A DNA stretch of 35,947 nt, taken from positions 409,488-445,434 of the forward strand of contig LN874947.1 of NCBI GenBank assembly GCA_001282665.1, written 5' to 3'. The notes beneath the pieces were generated by a model. The model was not told where the DNA came from, ran no database searches, and saw nothing but the letters and a program-made list of their open reading frames with translations. Every line of letters begins with the position of its first letter. Positions within the stretch are counted from its first letter, which is position 1. The DNA is from Clostridiales bacterium mt11 (GTDB taxonomy: Bacteria; Bacillota; Clostridia; Tissierellales; Tepidimicrobiaceae). Below, piece by piece: positions 1 through 7,989 of this stretch. The position numbers and the translations under genes are program-made.

Positions 1-199
1 CAAAAATTGCATCAGCAATCTTAGAAAAAACATCATATCGTTCAATTGCAATACCCTTTTCTACATCTGCCAGCAAAACTAAAGTATCTCCCGAAGAAAT
101 ATGAAACATATCTCTTACTTCCTTCGGGATAACAATCTGTCCCTTTGAGCCTACTTTCACAGAACCCATATATTTGTCTTCTGAATTCTTTTTATTCAT
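1..199 (-). CDS. AbrB-family transition-state regulator, partial
   Basis: The first 66 codons of a gene that runs off the left edge. The visible protein has a short polar leader followed by a SpoVT/AbrB swapped-hairpin DNA-binding domain, recognisable from the run VGSKGQIVIPKEVRDMF and the following SGDTLVLLAD. Proteins of this family are dimeric or tetrameric DNA-binding regulators of post-exponential genes in Firmicutes. The start ATG at 199 is preceded by AGGAAG at good spacing, and a near-consensus promoter lies further upstream. It is transcribed away from the opp operon. The C-terminal part is not visible, so the subfamily and target genes cannot be given. Confidence 0.85.
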   Translation of the reverse strand, partial: MNKKNSEDKYMGSVKVGSKGQIVIPKEVRDMFHISSGDTLVLLADVEKGIAIERYDVFSKIADAIF

Positions 200-242
200 A
201 ATGCACTTCCTTTCGGTATTACTTTTCATACTAGTTATACTA

Positions 243-271
243 ATAATATTCTTGTATTGAAATCTTGTCAA
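243..271 (-). promoter_or_regulatory. SigA-type promoter of the AbrB-family gene
   Basis: On the minus strand a perfect TTGACA (-35, 266-271) is separated by 17 bp from TATTAT (-10, 243-248). Transcription would start near 236, giving a leader of about 37 nt that contains the ribosome binding site. This is the best-matching housekeeping promoter I found in the window. Confidence 0.7.
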
Positions 272-400
272 TATAAGGAGATTAAATATATATTATTACA
301 AAAAACAAGGAAACATCCTTGCCTTAAAAATCGTATATTTAATGCATTGTATCTTCATATTTCAAAATAAAATTATATGCTAAACTAGTTATTAGCATAA

Positions 401-452
401 ATTAAAAGGACGGTTCTATTGATTTAAAAATCAATAGAACCGTCCCCTTAAT
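401..452 (-). repeat. Long hairpin, dispersed GGGGACGGTT repeat copy 1, probable oppDF terminator
   Basis: Two 25-nt arms (401-425 and 428-452) are inverted copies differing at two positions, with a 2-nt loop. Read on the minus strand the hairpin begins 9 nt after the oppDF stop and its distal side is T-rich, so it can act as a transcription terminator. The core GGGGACGGTTC is shared with copies at 16756-16801, 27621-27650 and 32627-32653. Sequences with this core are known to me as REP-like elements in Firmicutes, often linked to IS200-type (RAYT) transposases. No such transposase is present here. Confidence 0.75.
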
Positions 453-460
453 TTATTTCT

Positions 461-2467
461 TTATAATGATTTCTTATACTGTTTAATTTCTGATGATGAC
501 CCATACACAAAATGACCTTTTTTTACTTCAACCATTTCAGGCTTTTCTTTACTGTAATTATGCATCGATGGATCATAATCAATATGTTTTCTGGTTCTTT
601 CATAATCAGGATCAGGAATAGGAATAGCCGATAATAAAGACTTAGTATAAGGATGCAACGGATTACGGTATAACTCCTCTGAATCAGCTACTTCTACTAA
701 CTTACCATAGTACATAACTCCTATTCTATCCGAAAAATATTTAACTACTGAAAGATCATGGGCTATAAACATTATAGTAAGATCTAACTCATTTTTCAAT
801 TTATTTAATAGATTAAGAACTTGAGCTTGTATAGAAACATCTAACGCTGATACTGGCTCATCTGCAATTACTAATTCTGGATTAACTATTAACGCCCTAG
901 CAACACCTATTCTCTGTCTCTGACCTCCAGAGAATTCATGAGGATAGCGATTAGCATGTTCTTTGCTTAAACCAACGGTTTCAAGTATATCATAAACCAT
1001 TTCTGCCATTTCTTTTTCATTTTTACATAGCTTATTTATCTTTAAACCTTCTCCAATTATTTCTCTAACGGTCATTCTAGGATTTAATGATGCTATAGGG
1101 TCTTGAAATATCATGGAGATATCTTGAGTGAGCTTTCTACTTTCTTTTTGCCCAGCTTTACCCGATATAATATTACCTTTAAAATACACTTCACCATCTG
1201 TAGGCTCATATAATCTAATAATCGATCTTCCCGTTGTAGTTTTACCACAACCAGATTCTCCAACTAGCCCAAATATTTCACCTTTATATATATCAAAACT
1301 AATATCATCAACTGCCTTTACTACTAATTTTCTTTTGCCAAATCCCGAGGTAAAATATTGTTTTAAGTTCTTAACTTCTAATAACGGTCTCTCGTCCTTC
1401 GATATACGCTTTTCTTCATCCTGAAATCCTTTTCTTTTTTCCAATGTTTTTTGTTTAAAACTATTAAAATCAATAGTAGGTGCATCTTCGTGGAGCAACC
1501 ATGTAGCTGCATAATGAGTATCTGATACTTTAAACATAGGCGGTTCTTCTTCTAAATCTATCCTCATAGCAAATCTATTTCTTGGAGCAAATGCATCTCC
1601 TTTTGGTGGAAAAAGTAAATTTGGTGGAGCTCCAGGTATAGCATATAGTTCAGTAGATGAATCGGTTTCTAAATCTGGCATTGCAGAAAGCAAAGCCATG
1701 GTATAAGGATGTCTAGGATTCTTAAATATTTCATTTACAGTGCCCTGTTCAACAATCTTTCCCGCATACATAACAGCAACTCTATCCGCTACATTAGCAA
1801 CTACCCCTAAATCATGTGTAATAAATATTACAGATAAATTACGCTCTTTTTGTATATCTTTAATTAATTCAAGAATCCTTGCCTGTACTGTAACATCTAA
1901 AGCAGTAGTAGGCTCATCACATATCAATATCTCTGGATCACAAGAAAGAGCCGTCGCTATTACAATTCTCTGTCTCATTCCTCCTGAAAACTGAAATGGA
2001 TATTGATTGTATCTTCTTTCAACCTGATCAATTCCAACTGCATCCATTATCTTTAACGCCTTGTCCTTTGCCTCAGCTGAAGAAATTTTTTGTTTTACCC
2101 TCAACGTTTCCGTAATCTGCTTCCCAATCTTCATAACTGGGTCTAAAGATGACATTGGATCCTGAAATATCATTGCAATCTCTGATCCCCTAATATTTGA
2201 CATCTCCTTATCGTTTAGCTTTATTAAATCTTTTCCTCCATATATTATTTCCCCTTTGCTAATAATAGCATTCTTGGATGATAATCCCATTATGGTTCTT
2301 GCAGTAACAGACTTACCTGAACCTGATTCACCAACTATTGCTAAAGTTTCTCCCTTTTTAAGATTAAGATCAACACCTCTAACAGCATGAATCTTTCCTG
2401 AATATGTATTAAAGCTTACATATAGATCTTTGACTTCTAATATAGTATCTTCATTTTTCATTTTCAT
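461..2467 (-). CDS. Fused oligopeptide ABC importer ATPase (OppD-OppF type)
   Basis: Powers peptide import by the membrane pair encoded upstream. The 668-residue protein carries two complete ATPase domains. The first has Walker A GESGSGKS (46-53), signature FSGGMRQ (160-166) and Walker B ending CDE (183-185). The second has Walker A GESGCGKT (403-410), signature FSGGQRQ (512-518) and Walker B ending ADE (535-537). Each is followed by an oligo_HPY-type segment (NPRHPYT, NPLHPYT). OppD and OppF are normally separate proteins of about 350 and 310 residues; here they are joined by a charged linker near residues 335-362. The first C-terminal segment lacks the cysteines of iron-sulfur DppD proteins, as is usual for AmiE/OppD of Firmicutes. 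The start ATG at 2467 follows AGGGGG, 9 nt after the oppC stop. Confidence 0.93.
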   Translation of the reverse strand: MKMKNEDTILEVKDLYVSFNTYSGKIHAVRGVDLNLKKGETLAIVGESGSGKSVTARTIMGLSSKNAIISKGEIIYGGKDLIKLNDKEMSNIRGSEIAMIFQDPMSSLDPVMKIGKQITETLRVKQKISSAEAKDKALKIMDAVGIDQVERRYNQYPFQFSGGMRQRIVIATALSCDPEILICDEPTTALDVTVQARILELIKDIQKERNLSVIFITHDLGVVANVADRVAVMYAGKIVEQGTVNEIFKNPRHPYTMALLSAMPDLETDSSTELYAIPGAPPNLLFPPKGDAFAPRNRFAMRIDLEEEPPMFKVSDTHYAATWLLHEDAPTIDFNSFKQKTLEKRKGFQDEEKRISKDERPLLEVKNLKQYFTSGFGKRKLVVKAVDDISFDIYKGEIFGLVGESGCGKTTTGRSIIRLYEPTDGEVYFKGNIISGKAGQKESRKLTQDISMIFQDPIASLNPRMTVREIIGEGLKINKLCKNEKEMAEMVYDILETVGLSKEHANRYPHEFSGGQRQRIGVARALIVNPELVIADEPVSALDVSIQAQVLNLLNKLKNELDLTIMFIAHDLSVVKYFSDRIGVMYYGKLVEVADSEELYRNPLHPYTKSLLSAIPIPDPDYERTRKHIDYDPSMHNYSKEKPEMVEVKKGHFVYGSSSEIKQYKKSL

Positions 2468-2476
2468 CTTCGCCCC

Positions 2477-3583
2477 CTACTCTTGCCCTCTTAATGTTGG
2501 ATCAAATGCATCCCTCAAACCATTTCCTAGTAAATTAAATGAAATCATAAGAACAGAAATTAAAAGTCCAGGAAATACGGTTAAATGCGGGTGTTGTAAC
2601 AGCACTTTCTGTCCCTCAGCTAACAATACTCCTATAGATGGTTCTGGTGCTTGAAGCCCTAAACCTATATAGGCTAAAAAGGATTCTGAAAAGATAGCAC
2701 CAGGTATTGCCAAAGCACTCATAGTTATAATAATTCCCATAGCATTTGGCAATATATGTCTAAAAATAAGGGTTCTATCCGTTGCTCCTAAAGTTCTAGC
2801 AGCCAATACATACTCCATTCCCTTATATTTATAAAACTGAGCCCTTATCATTCGACTCATGCCTATCCATCCTGTGAGACATAGAGCAAGAGCAATAGGT
2901 ATGATCCCCGGTCCATAGTATAGCACAAATAAAATTACAATAACCATTAACGGAATTCCACCAATTATCTCTATAATTCTCTGCATTATCAAATCCACAA
3001 CTCCACCATAATATCCTGATATAGCTCCATATATAACGCCGATAAATATATTTACTGACATAGATAGGATAGCTATAATTAAAGATATTCTAGATCCTCT
3101 CCACAATCTTGTCCACTGATCCCTGCCTAAAGAATCCGTTCCAAACCAAAAATACTTGTCCTCTGCTCCAGTATACTTATACATATCAACCTTTATAGTT
3201 GCCATATCCGTATCTCTAATTTTATACTCCTTTACTATTTCTACTAATGAGTCCTTGTATTTTTCTTCTATACTCTCTTTTCTAACATTAATAGCTCTGA
3301 TACCATCACAGATGCCCAATTTTTCAAGCCCTGGAATTCTAGCTGGTAGTAGAGCAAGTTTAGGATTTTGTTCTTTATAGGTATATTTGTTCATCATGGG
3401 ACCAAAAATAGACATTATTACAATAATAGCTACAATTATTAATGCTACTACCGATGACTTGTTATTTCTAAATCTAATCATGGCATCTTTAAAAAAGCCT
3501 ATAGCTTCATCTTCAAATTTCTCGTCTTTTAATGTTTCATCAAGTTGAATAAATTCAAATTTATTTTCAGTTTTAGTCTTCAT
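2477..3583 (-). CDS. oppC: Oligopeptide ABC transporter permease OppC
   Basis: Membrane subunit of the peptide importer; pairs with OppB. Residues 43-63 form the first transmembrane helix. A long extracytoplasmic stretch follows (about 64-165). Then comes the conserved permease core with the cytoplasmic EAA coupling loop (about 257-280, AARTLGATDRTLIFRHILPN). At 368 residues it is about 60 longer than typical OppC (near 305), and the extra length lies in the first outside loop. The start ATG overlaps the oppB stop by one base (TAATG), and GGGAGGT lies upstream, so translation is probably coupled. Confidence 0.93.
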   Translation of the reverse strand: MKTKTENKFEFIQLDETLKDEKFEDEAIGFFKDAMIRFRNNKSSVVALIIVAIIVIMSIFGPMMNKYTYKEQNPKLALLPARIPGLEKLGICDGIRAINVRKESIEEKYKDSLVEIVKEYKIRDTDMATIKVDMYKYTGAEDKYFWFGTDSLGRDQWTRLWRGSRISLIIAILSMSVNIFIGVIYGAISGYYGGVVDLIMQRIIEIIGGIPLMVIVILFVLYYGPGIIPIALALCLTGWIGMSRMIRAQFYKYKGMEYVLAARTLGATDRTLIFRHILPNAMGIIITMSALAIPGAIFSESFLAYIGLGLQAPEPSIGVLLAEGQKVLLQHPHLTVFPGLLISVLMISFNLLGNGLRDAFDPTLRGQE

Positions 3584-4530
3584 TATTTTCTACCTCCCAT
3601 ACGAATACGAGGATCTATAATTCCATAAGATAAATCTACAATTAAAATTGTCAATAATCCTATTAAAGAATACCAAAAAAGCACTCCCATGGCTACAGGA
3701 TAATCCTTCGCATTAATTGCATCTATCATGACGTTTCCCATTCCAGGGATACCAAATATCTTTTCAATTACTAAAGAGCCCCCCATAATCCCTGTGAACA
3801 TCGGTATTATAATATTAGCTAAAGGAATAAAAGAATTTCTCATAGCATGTCTCGTAGTAGCTTGTACCTGATTTAAACCTTTGGATTTAGCTAAAAGCAT
3901 ATATTCAGAGTTCAATGCCTCACATAGTTCTGCCCTAGTATATCTTGCAATACCCGCAATAGAACCAAAAGATAAAGCTAATATAGGTAAAACTATGGAC
4001 ACAAACTTACTCCATGTTAGAGTAGTTTCAGTTGTTACTATTATAGGGAACCAGCCAAGCTTAAAGGCTATAAAATATTGAAGCAAAGACGCAAATATGA
4101 ATGATGGTATAGATATAAATGCTATTATCAATATATTAATAACATAATCTGGAGCCTTGTTTTTCTTAAGGGCTGCCCAAATCCCTAATATAATGCCGAC
4201 GGGTATACTGAGTAATAAAGAAAATATATTTACTTGCATTGAAACTGGTATTTTAGATGCCAATATTTTATTTACTGCTACTTTAGGCTGTATAGCTATA
4301 GATACTCCAAAATCTAATTTAGAAAATTCCTTTAAAAAGTATCCATACTGTACTCTCATTGGATCATTTAAATGATATTTATTTTCAATTGCCTCTCTAA
4401 CGTCCTTAGGCATCTTCGGATCCGTGATAAAACTGCCAGGCATAGCATGAAGTACAAAAAACGAAACGGAAACTATAATAAATAGGGTAATCATCATTAA
4501 AATAAGTCTTTGAGCTGTATATCTAAGCAT
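3583..4530 (-). CDS. oppB: Oligopeptide ABC transporter permease OppB
   Basis: First membrane subunit of the importer, 315 residues with the usual OppB layout: N-terminal helix at about 8-28, a soluble loop containing DPKMPKDVREAIENKYHLN, then five further helices, with the EAA loop at about 209-234 (EYMLLAKSKGLNQVQATTRH). I place the start at ATG 4530 because AGGAG lies 8 nt before it. An in-frame TTG at 4548 is possible but would put the ribosome binding site inside the coding region. It lies downstream of oppA, separated by an intergenic hairpin. Confidence 0.93.
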   Translation of the reverse strand: MLRYTAQRLILMMITLFIIVSVSFFVLHAMPGSFITDPKMPKDVREAIENKYHLNDPMRVQYGYFLKEFSKLDFGVSIAIQPKVAVNKILASKIPVSMQVNIFSLLLSIPVGIILGIWAALKKNKAPDYVINILIIAFISIPSFIFASLLQYFIAFKLGWFPIIVTTETTLTWSKFVSIVLPILALSFGSIAGIARYTRAELCEALNSEYMLLAKSKGLNQVQATTRHAMRNSFIPLANIIIPMFTGIMGGSLVIEKIFGIPGMGNVMIDAINAKDYPVAMGVLFWYSLIGLLTILIVDLSYGIIDPRIRMGGRK

Positions 4531-4568
4531 TTTTGATGCTCCTTTCAATGGCTTTTATATTGGTAGTT

Positions 4569-4606
4569 CAAGTATTTATAACGGCAAAAGCCGCTATAAA
4601 TACTTG
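4569..4606 (-). terminator. oppA-oppB intercistronic hairpin (attenuator or mRNA stabiliser)
   Basis: A 17-bp stem with one G:T-type mismatch and an AAAA loop lies 11 nt after the oppA stop. There is no T-run after it on the minus strand, so it is probably not a full terminator. Such hairpins after binding-protein genes usually protect the upstream message or reduce read-through, making the lipoprotein more abundant than the permeases. Confidence 0.65.
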
Positions 4607-4617
4607 ATATTTATCTT

Positions 4618-6387
4618 CTATTCTAATGGTCCAAAAGTACTTTGTTCTACGGCAAATCCTACTCCAGGTAAATACTTGCCTCCTGTAATTAACTCGATTC
4701 TATCATGGAACAAAAAAGCTCCCTGTTGTTCATACATAGGCACAAAAGGTACCGCATCAAATAACATCTTTTCCATTTCTCCTAATGCTTCTAATCTTTC
4801 TTTTTCTTTAAATATCAAATCACCTTTTACAGTCCTTCTATACAACTCATCAAATTCATCACTTCTAAATTGGTCAAGCTTCATTGTAAATCCTTGAGTA
4901 TATACCTCCATACTAGACCAAGGATTAAATAATCCTCCTGACCATGCTCCAAATCCAAGATCATAATTACCATTTTGCATATTATCATATGCGTTATTCC
5001 ATGGTACGGCTCTCAACTGTACATCTATCCTATCAGAACCAAATGCATTCTCATAAACTTGTTCCAATAGTTCTGCCATACGCTTCATATTTTCACTATT
5101 CTCAAAATATTGGACTTCAACTTCCATCTTCTTGCCATAAGCTTCATAGGCTTTATCAAAATATTCCTTAGCCAATTCTAAATCATATCCATTATTTTCT
5201 GGCAATACACTTTTTGCCACATCGGTTTCACGATAAGTTAATCCCTTTGATGGGACTGCAATCTTAGCACTAGAAACTACATATGCAGCAGGCATTCCAG
5301 TTTTCACAATATCTTCTGCAATAGTATTTCTATCCATTGCATAAAAAAGAGCTTTCCTAAAGTTTACATCTCTTAAAAATGGTTTCTCTTCCGACTCCAT
5401 ATTTATAAACATAGACCAAACAGATGTGCTCTTTGAAAATACTAATCTTGGATCTTCTGCATATTTATCATAATGTGCTCCTGCTAGACCAACATAATCT
5501 GTATCATTGTTTTCAAATAACTGTACTAATGTATTTATATCTTCTACAACTCTCTGCTCAATTCTATCTGGTGTATATATATCTTTTATTGGTGAATACT
5601 CATTTTTTACATATACTTTATTCTGATCCCTATTCCACTCTACAAGTTTATATATACCAGAAGAAGGTGCAGTTTCTGCAGATGTCCCATAATCCGTTTC
5701 TGTTCTATCTTCATTCATTCCCGCTTCGTATATCTTTTCCTGTACTGGTGAACTAGGTCCGCCACCTGAAAAAGTCAAATAGAAGTCCATTTCTGGCACT
5801 GCAAAATCTAAAGTGAATTCAATAGTATAGTCATCTAATACTTTTATACCTACATCTTCCCACTCACATTCTCCATCCCAATACTTTTTAGCATTTACTA
5901 CAACTATATCCGCATCAAACATTTGAGGACCTCTAGAATTCTTGAGCTTTGGATCCATCAACATCTTATAGGAATATTCGTAATCCCTAGCATTTAGAGG
6001 TGAACCGTCTTCCCATTTCAAATCTTCCTTTAACTTGAAGGTCCATACCGTTCCATCTTCATTCCTTGTAGGAAGATCTACCGCATGGTCACCAATTACC
6101 TTATAGTTATCGGTGTCCTTATCATAGATCATAGCTAGTAAATTACCGAAAATATAACCCATTGTCTCACTTTCTGCTGTAGTTTCATAAATATGAGGAT
6201 TTAAAGTAACAGTTTTACTACCAGTAATTCTAAATACCACTGGTTCTTTTTTCTCTTCTACTTCTTCTTGCTGATCATCTGCTACATCTTGATCATCAAC
6301 CACCTTTCCTACATCTTTTTTACCACAGCCAACCAACATTGAACCTATCAACATTGCAACTAATAATAGTGATAAAAACTTTTTCAT
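4618..6387 (-). CDS. oppA: Oligopeptide-binding lipoprotein OppA (SBP family 5)
   Basis: Extracellular substrate-binding subunit. The N-terminus MKKFLSLLLVAMLIGSMLVG is a type II signal peptide ending in lipobox LVGC, with Cys21 the expected lipidation site, followed by an acidic linker. The 589-residue protein has family-5 binding-protein features: VTLNPHIYETTAESETMGYIF, then WTFKLKEDLKWEDGSPLNARD near residue 120, and the late FRKALFYAMDR segment. It is the first gene of oppABC-DF. The start ATG at 6387 has GGGGGT 8 nt upstream. Ligand preference cannot be read from sequence; peptides are the family norm. Confidence 0.93.
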   Translation of the reverse strand: MKKFLSLLLVAMLIGSMLVGCGKKDVGKVVDDQDVADDQQEEVEEKKEPVVFRITGSKTVTLNPHIYETTAESETMGYIFGNLLAMIYDKDTDNYKVIGDHAVDLPTRNEDGTVWTFKLKEDLKWEDGSPLNARDYEYSYKMLMDPKLKNSRGPQMFDADIVVVNAKKYWDGECEWEDVGIKVLDDYTIEFTLDFAVPEMDFYLTFSGGGPSSPVQEKIYEAGMNEDRTETDYGTSAETAPSSGIYKLVEWNRDQNKVYVKNEYSPIKDIYTPDRIEQRVVEDINTLVQLFENNDTDYVGLAGAHYDKYAEDPRLVFSKSTSVWSMFINMESEEKPFLRDVNFRKALFYAMDRNTIAEDIVKTGMPAAYVVSSAKIAVPSKGLTYRETDVAKSVLPENNGYDLELAKEYFDKAYEAYGKKMEVEVQYFENSENMKRMAELLEQVYENAFGSDRIDVQLRAVPWNNAYDNMQNGNYDLGFGAWSGGLFNPWSSMEVYTQGFTMKLDQFRSDEFDELYRRTVKGDLIFKEKERLEALGEMEKMLFDAVPFVPMYEQQGAFLFHDRIELITGGKYLPGVGFAVEQSTFGPLE

Positions 6388-7111
6388 TATAAATACCCCC
6401 TATTCTAATTCTTAAAGAATTATAAATGATATTAGAGGCTTTAGATTTTTCGTAAATAACTTCTAAATTAAAATAGATATTAATACATTAAAGAATTCAT
6501 TATATATTATATTTTTATTAAAAAAATCTAAAACATAATATTCATTTAATTTATTGTTATAGCAAAAATAAGTGTATAGATTATCTTTGCTGTAACTTCG
6601 GTTCATTAATATGTACATAACAAACTAATAACTACAAGATTCGTAATCATGCCTATATTTTTTATTTTCTGATTATTTTTGATTCAATTTGTATCTACAT
6701 ACAAAATAAATCCATCACTATCAGAACACGTTCTAATGAAACAATTTAAGGATAGTATAAGACTCATTTTAAACCTTTATTATATTTTATTTATGCAATC
6801 TTTATATTTGGAATATAATTGGTATAATTTTAAGAATATATCAATTGTTAGATTTATCTATTTCGATATATTGTCTTGAGAAAAGCTGTATGGGATTCGG
6901 CATATTTGAAAAATATTCGTTGATTTGAATTTTCTAATTATTTTTTGCATTTTTCTACATTTTTATTTTATCCATTTATAGGTATTCCTTTAAATAATTG
7001 TACGTACTTAGCTCATAAAATGCAACATGAGAGTAAGTATATACAACCTCTTTTGCTCATTTTATCAATATATTTCTCTTATTTACTTCTTTAATCTTAA
7101 TATTTTGAAAA
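6388..7111. other. Long AT-rich intergenic region upstream of oppA
   Basis: 724 bp without a convincing gene. It must contain the opp promoter. A minus-strand TATAAT lies at 6419-6424 but I see no matching -35. A perfect 7-bp-arm palindrome (AATTCTTAAAGAATT, 6407-6421) sits between that box and the ribosome binding site and could be an operator. A 66-codon plus-strand reading frame at 6679-6879 lacks a ribosome binding site and I regard it as chance. No riboswitch fold is evident. Confidence 0.5.
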
Positions 7112-7585
7112 TTATAAGCCTTCCTTAAATTTTTCAAACCGTTCCATTATATCAGGATTGTCTAATAAAAATTTATTTAATATATGTATATTTTCCAAGG
7201 TACTAAGACTTACACCATGTTCTATCATCTCTGTATCCTTAAGTCTATTATCTTCTACTCCAATATTTTTTAAAAACTCATCTATTATATTGTGTCTCTT
7301 CAATAAAAATCTGCCTACTTTTTCGCCTTCTTCTGTAAGCTGAATTATGCCATACTTCTTGTAATCTACCATGCCTAAGTCCTTTAGTTTCTGAACTATC
7401 TTAGTAGCTGATGATGGACGAACATTTAATTTTTTTGCTAATTGATTCATCCGTATATAGTCCTCTTTTTTGGATATTCGATATATCATCTCCAAATAAT
7501 CTTCCATACTAGAAGTTAATAACTCTTTTTCTGCATTTATCATTCTATAGCCACGAACTGTATAAAACTCATCTTTTCCCTTCAT
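7112..7585 (-). CDS. DtxR/MntR-family metalloregulator next to feoAB
   Basis: A 157-residue metal-dependent repressor with an N-terminal winged helix (about 27-85) and a dimerisation/metal domain. The six MntR-type ligands are visible: Asp29 and Glu32 (MEDYLEMIY), His98 (KRHNIIDEF), and Glu119, Glu122, His123 (TEMIEHGVS). The site therefore looks more like MntR than DtxR, although the neighbours are iron-uptake genes. There is no SH3-like C-terminal domain. The N-terminus is about 20 residues longer than in MntR; the start at 7585 is supported by AGGAGGG just upstream. It is divergent from feoA and likely acts on the palindromes between them. Role as feo repressor is inference from position. 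Confidence 0.9.
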   Translation of the reverse strand: MKGKDEFYTVRGYRMINAEKELLTSSMEDYLEMIYRISKKEDYIRMNQLAKKLNVRPSSATKIVQKLKDLGMVDYKKYGIIQLTEEGEKVGRFLLKRHNIIDEFLKNIGVEDNRLKDTEMIEHGVSLSTLENIHILNKFLLDNPDIMERFEKFKEGL

Positions 7586-7641
7586 TTTTCCCTCCTAAAA
7601 TTTAAAATTGTAACATATATAAACATTACTGCATATCTTAA

Positions 7642-7661
7642 TTATTAGCTTTAACTAATAA
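7642..7661. promoter_or_regulatory. Candidate metalloregulator operator 1 (feo)
   Basis: TTATTAGCTTTAACTAATAA has 8 of 10 symmetric positions, including perfect TTATTAG/CTAATAA arms. Its core TTAGCTTTAACTAA (7645-7658) closely matches the palindromes at 22510-22523 and 23917-23930. It lies between the DtxR-family gene and feoA. Symmetry and similarity are visible; binding by a DtxR-family protein is inferred. Confidence 0.65.
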
Positions 7662-7680
7662 AGTTTCCTATAGCTAACTT
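7661..7680. promoter_or_regulatory. Candidate operator 2 (feo)
   Basis: AAGTTTCCTATAGCTAACTT is symmetric at 8 of 10 positions (AAGTT..CTA/TAG..AACTT) and abuts operator 1, with centres 19 bp apart, close to two helical turns. Two repressor dimers could bind side by side. It ends 44 bp before the feoA start. Confidence 0.5.
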
Positions 7681-7723
7681 ATGAAATAAAACCATAAAAA
7701 ATTAATAAGATGGAGGTTTTCTT

Positions 7724-7975
7724 ATGAATAAAAATTTACTTACCTTAAATCAAATACCTATCGGTTCTGTTGGTAGGGTTAAAAAACTTGTTTCAGATGG
7801 CTCCATTCGCAGGAGGATGTTAGACTTAGGTCTAATCTATGATACAACTGTAAAGCCATTAGGACAAAGCCCATCAGGAGATCCTACAGCATATGAAATT
7901 AGAGGAGCTACTATTGCATTACGCTCAGAAGAAGCATCGCAAATTCTCGTTGAGTTAATACAACACAAAAAATAA
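7724..7975 (+). CDS. feoA: FeoA, ferrous iron transport accessory protein
   Basis: An 83-residue cytoplasmic SH3-like protein that supports FeoB. The family pattern is clear: LNQIPIGSVGRVKKL, then RRRMLDLGLIYDTTVKPLGQSP, and the closing IRGATIALRSEEASQILV. A GGAGG lies upstream of the ATG. It is followed by feoB after 14 nt, so the two are co-transcribed. Expression is probably controlled through the palindromes at 7642-7680. Confidence 0.95.
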   Translation: MNKNLLTLNQIPIGSVGRVKKLVSDGSIRRRMLDLGLIYDTTVKPLGQSPSGDPTAYEIRGATIALRSEEASQILVELIQHKK

Positions 7976-7989
7976 AGGAGGTATTATTG

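Noticed and set aside
1325..1480. Loss of the iron-sulfur cysteines in the first OppD-type C-terminal domain as an unusual feature
   Set aside because: The cysteine-free GDAF.PRN..A form is what I expect in AmiE/OppD proteins of Firmicutes, so it is not special to this gene.
6679..6879. A 66-codon plus-strand frame upstream of oppA
   Set aside because: No ribosome binding site, composition typical of translated AT-rich intergenic DNA, no recognisable motif.
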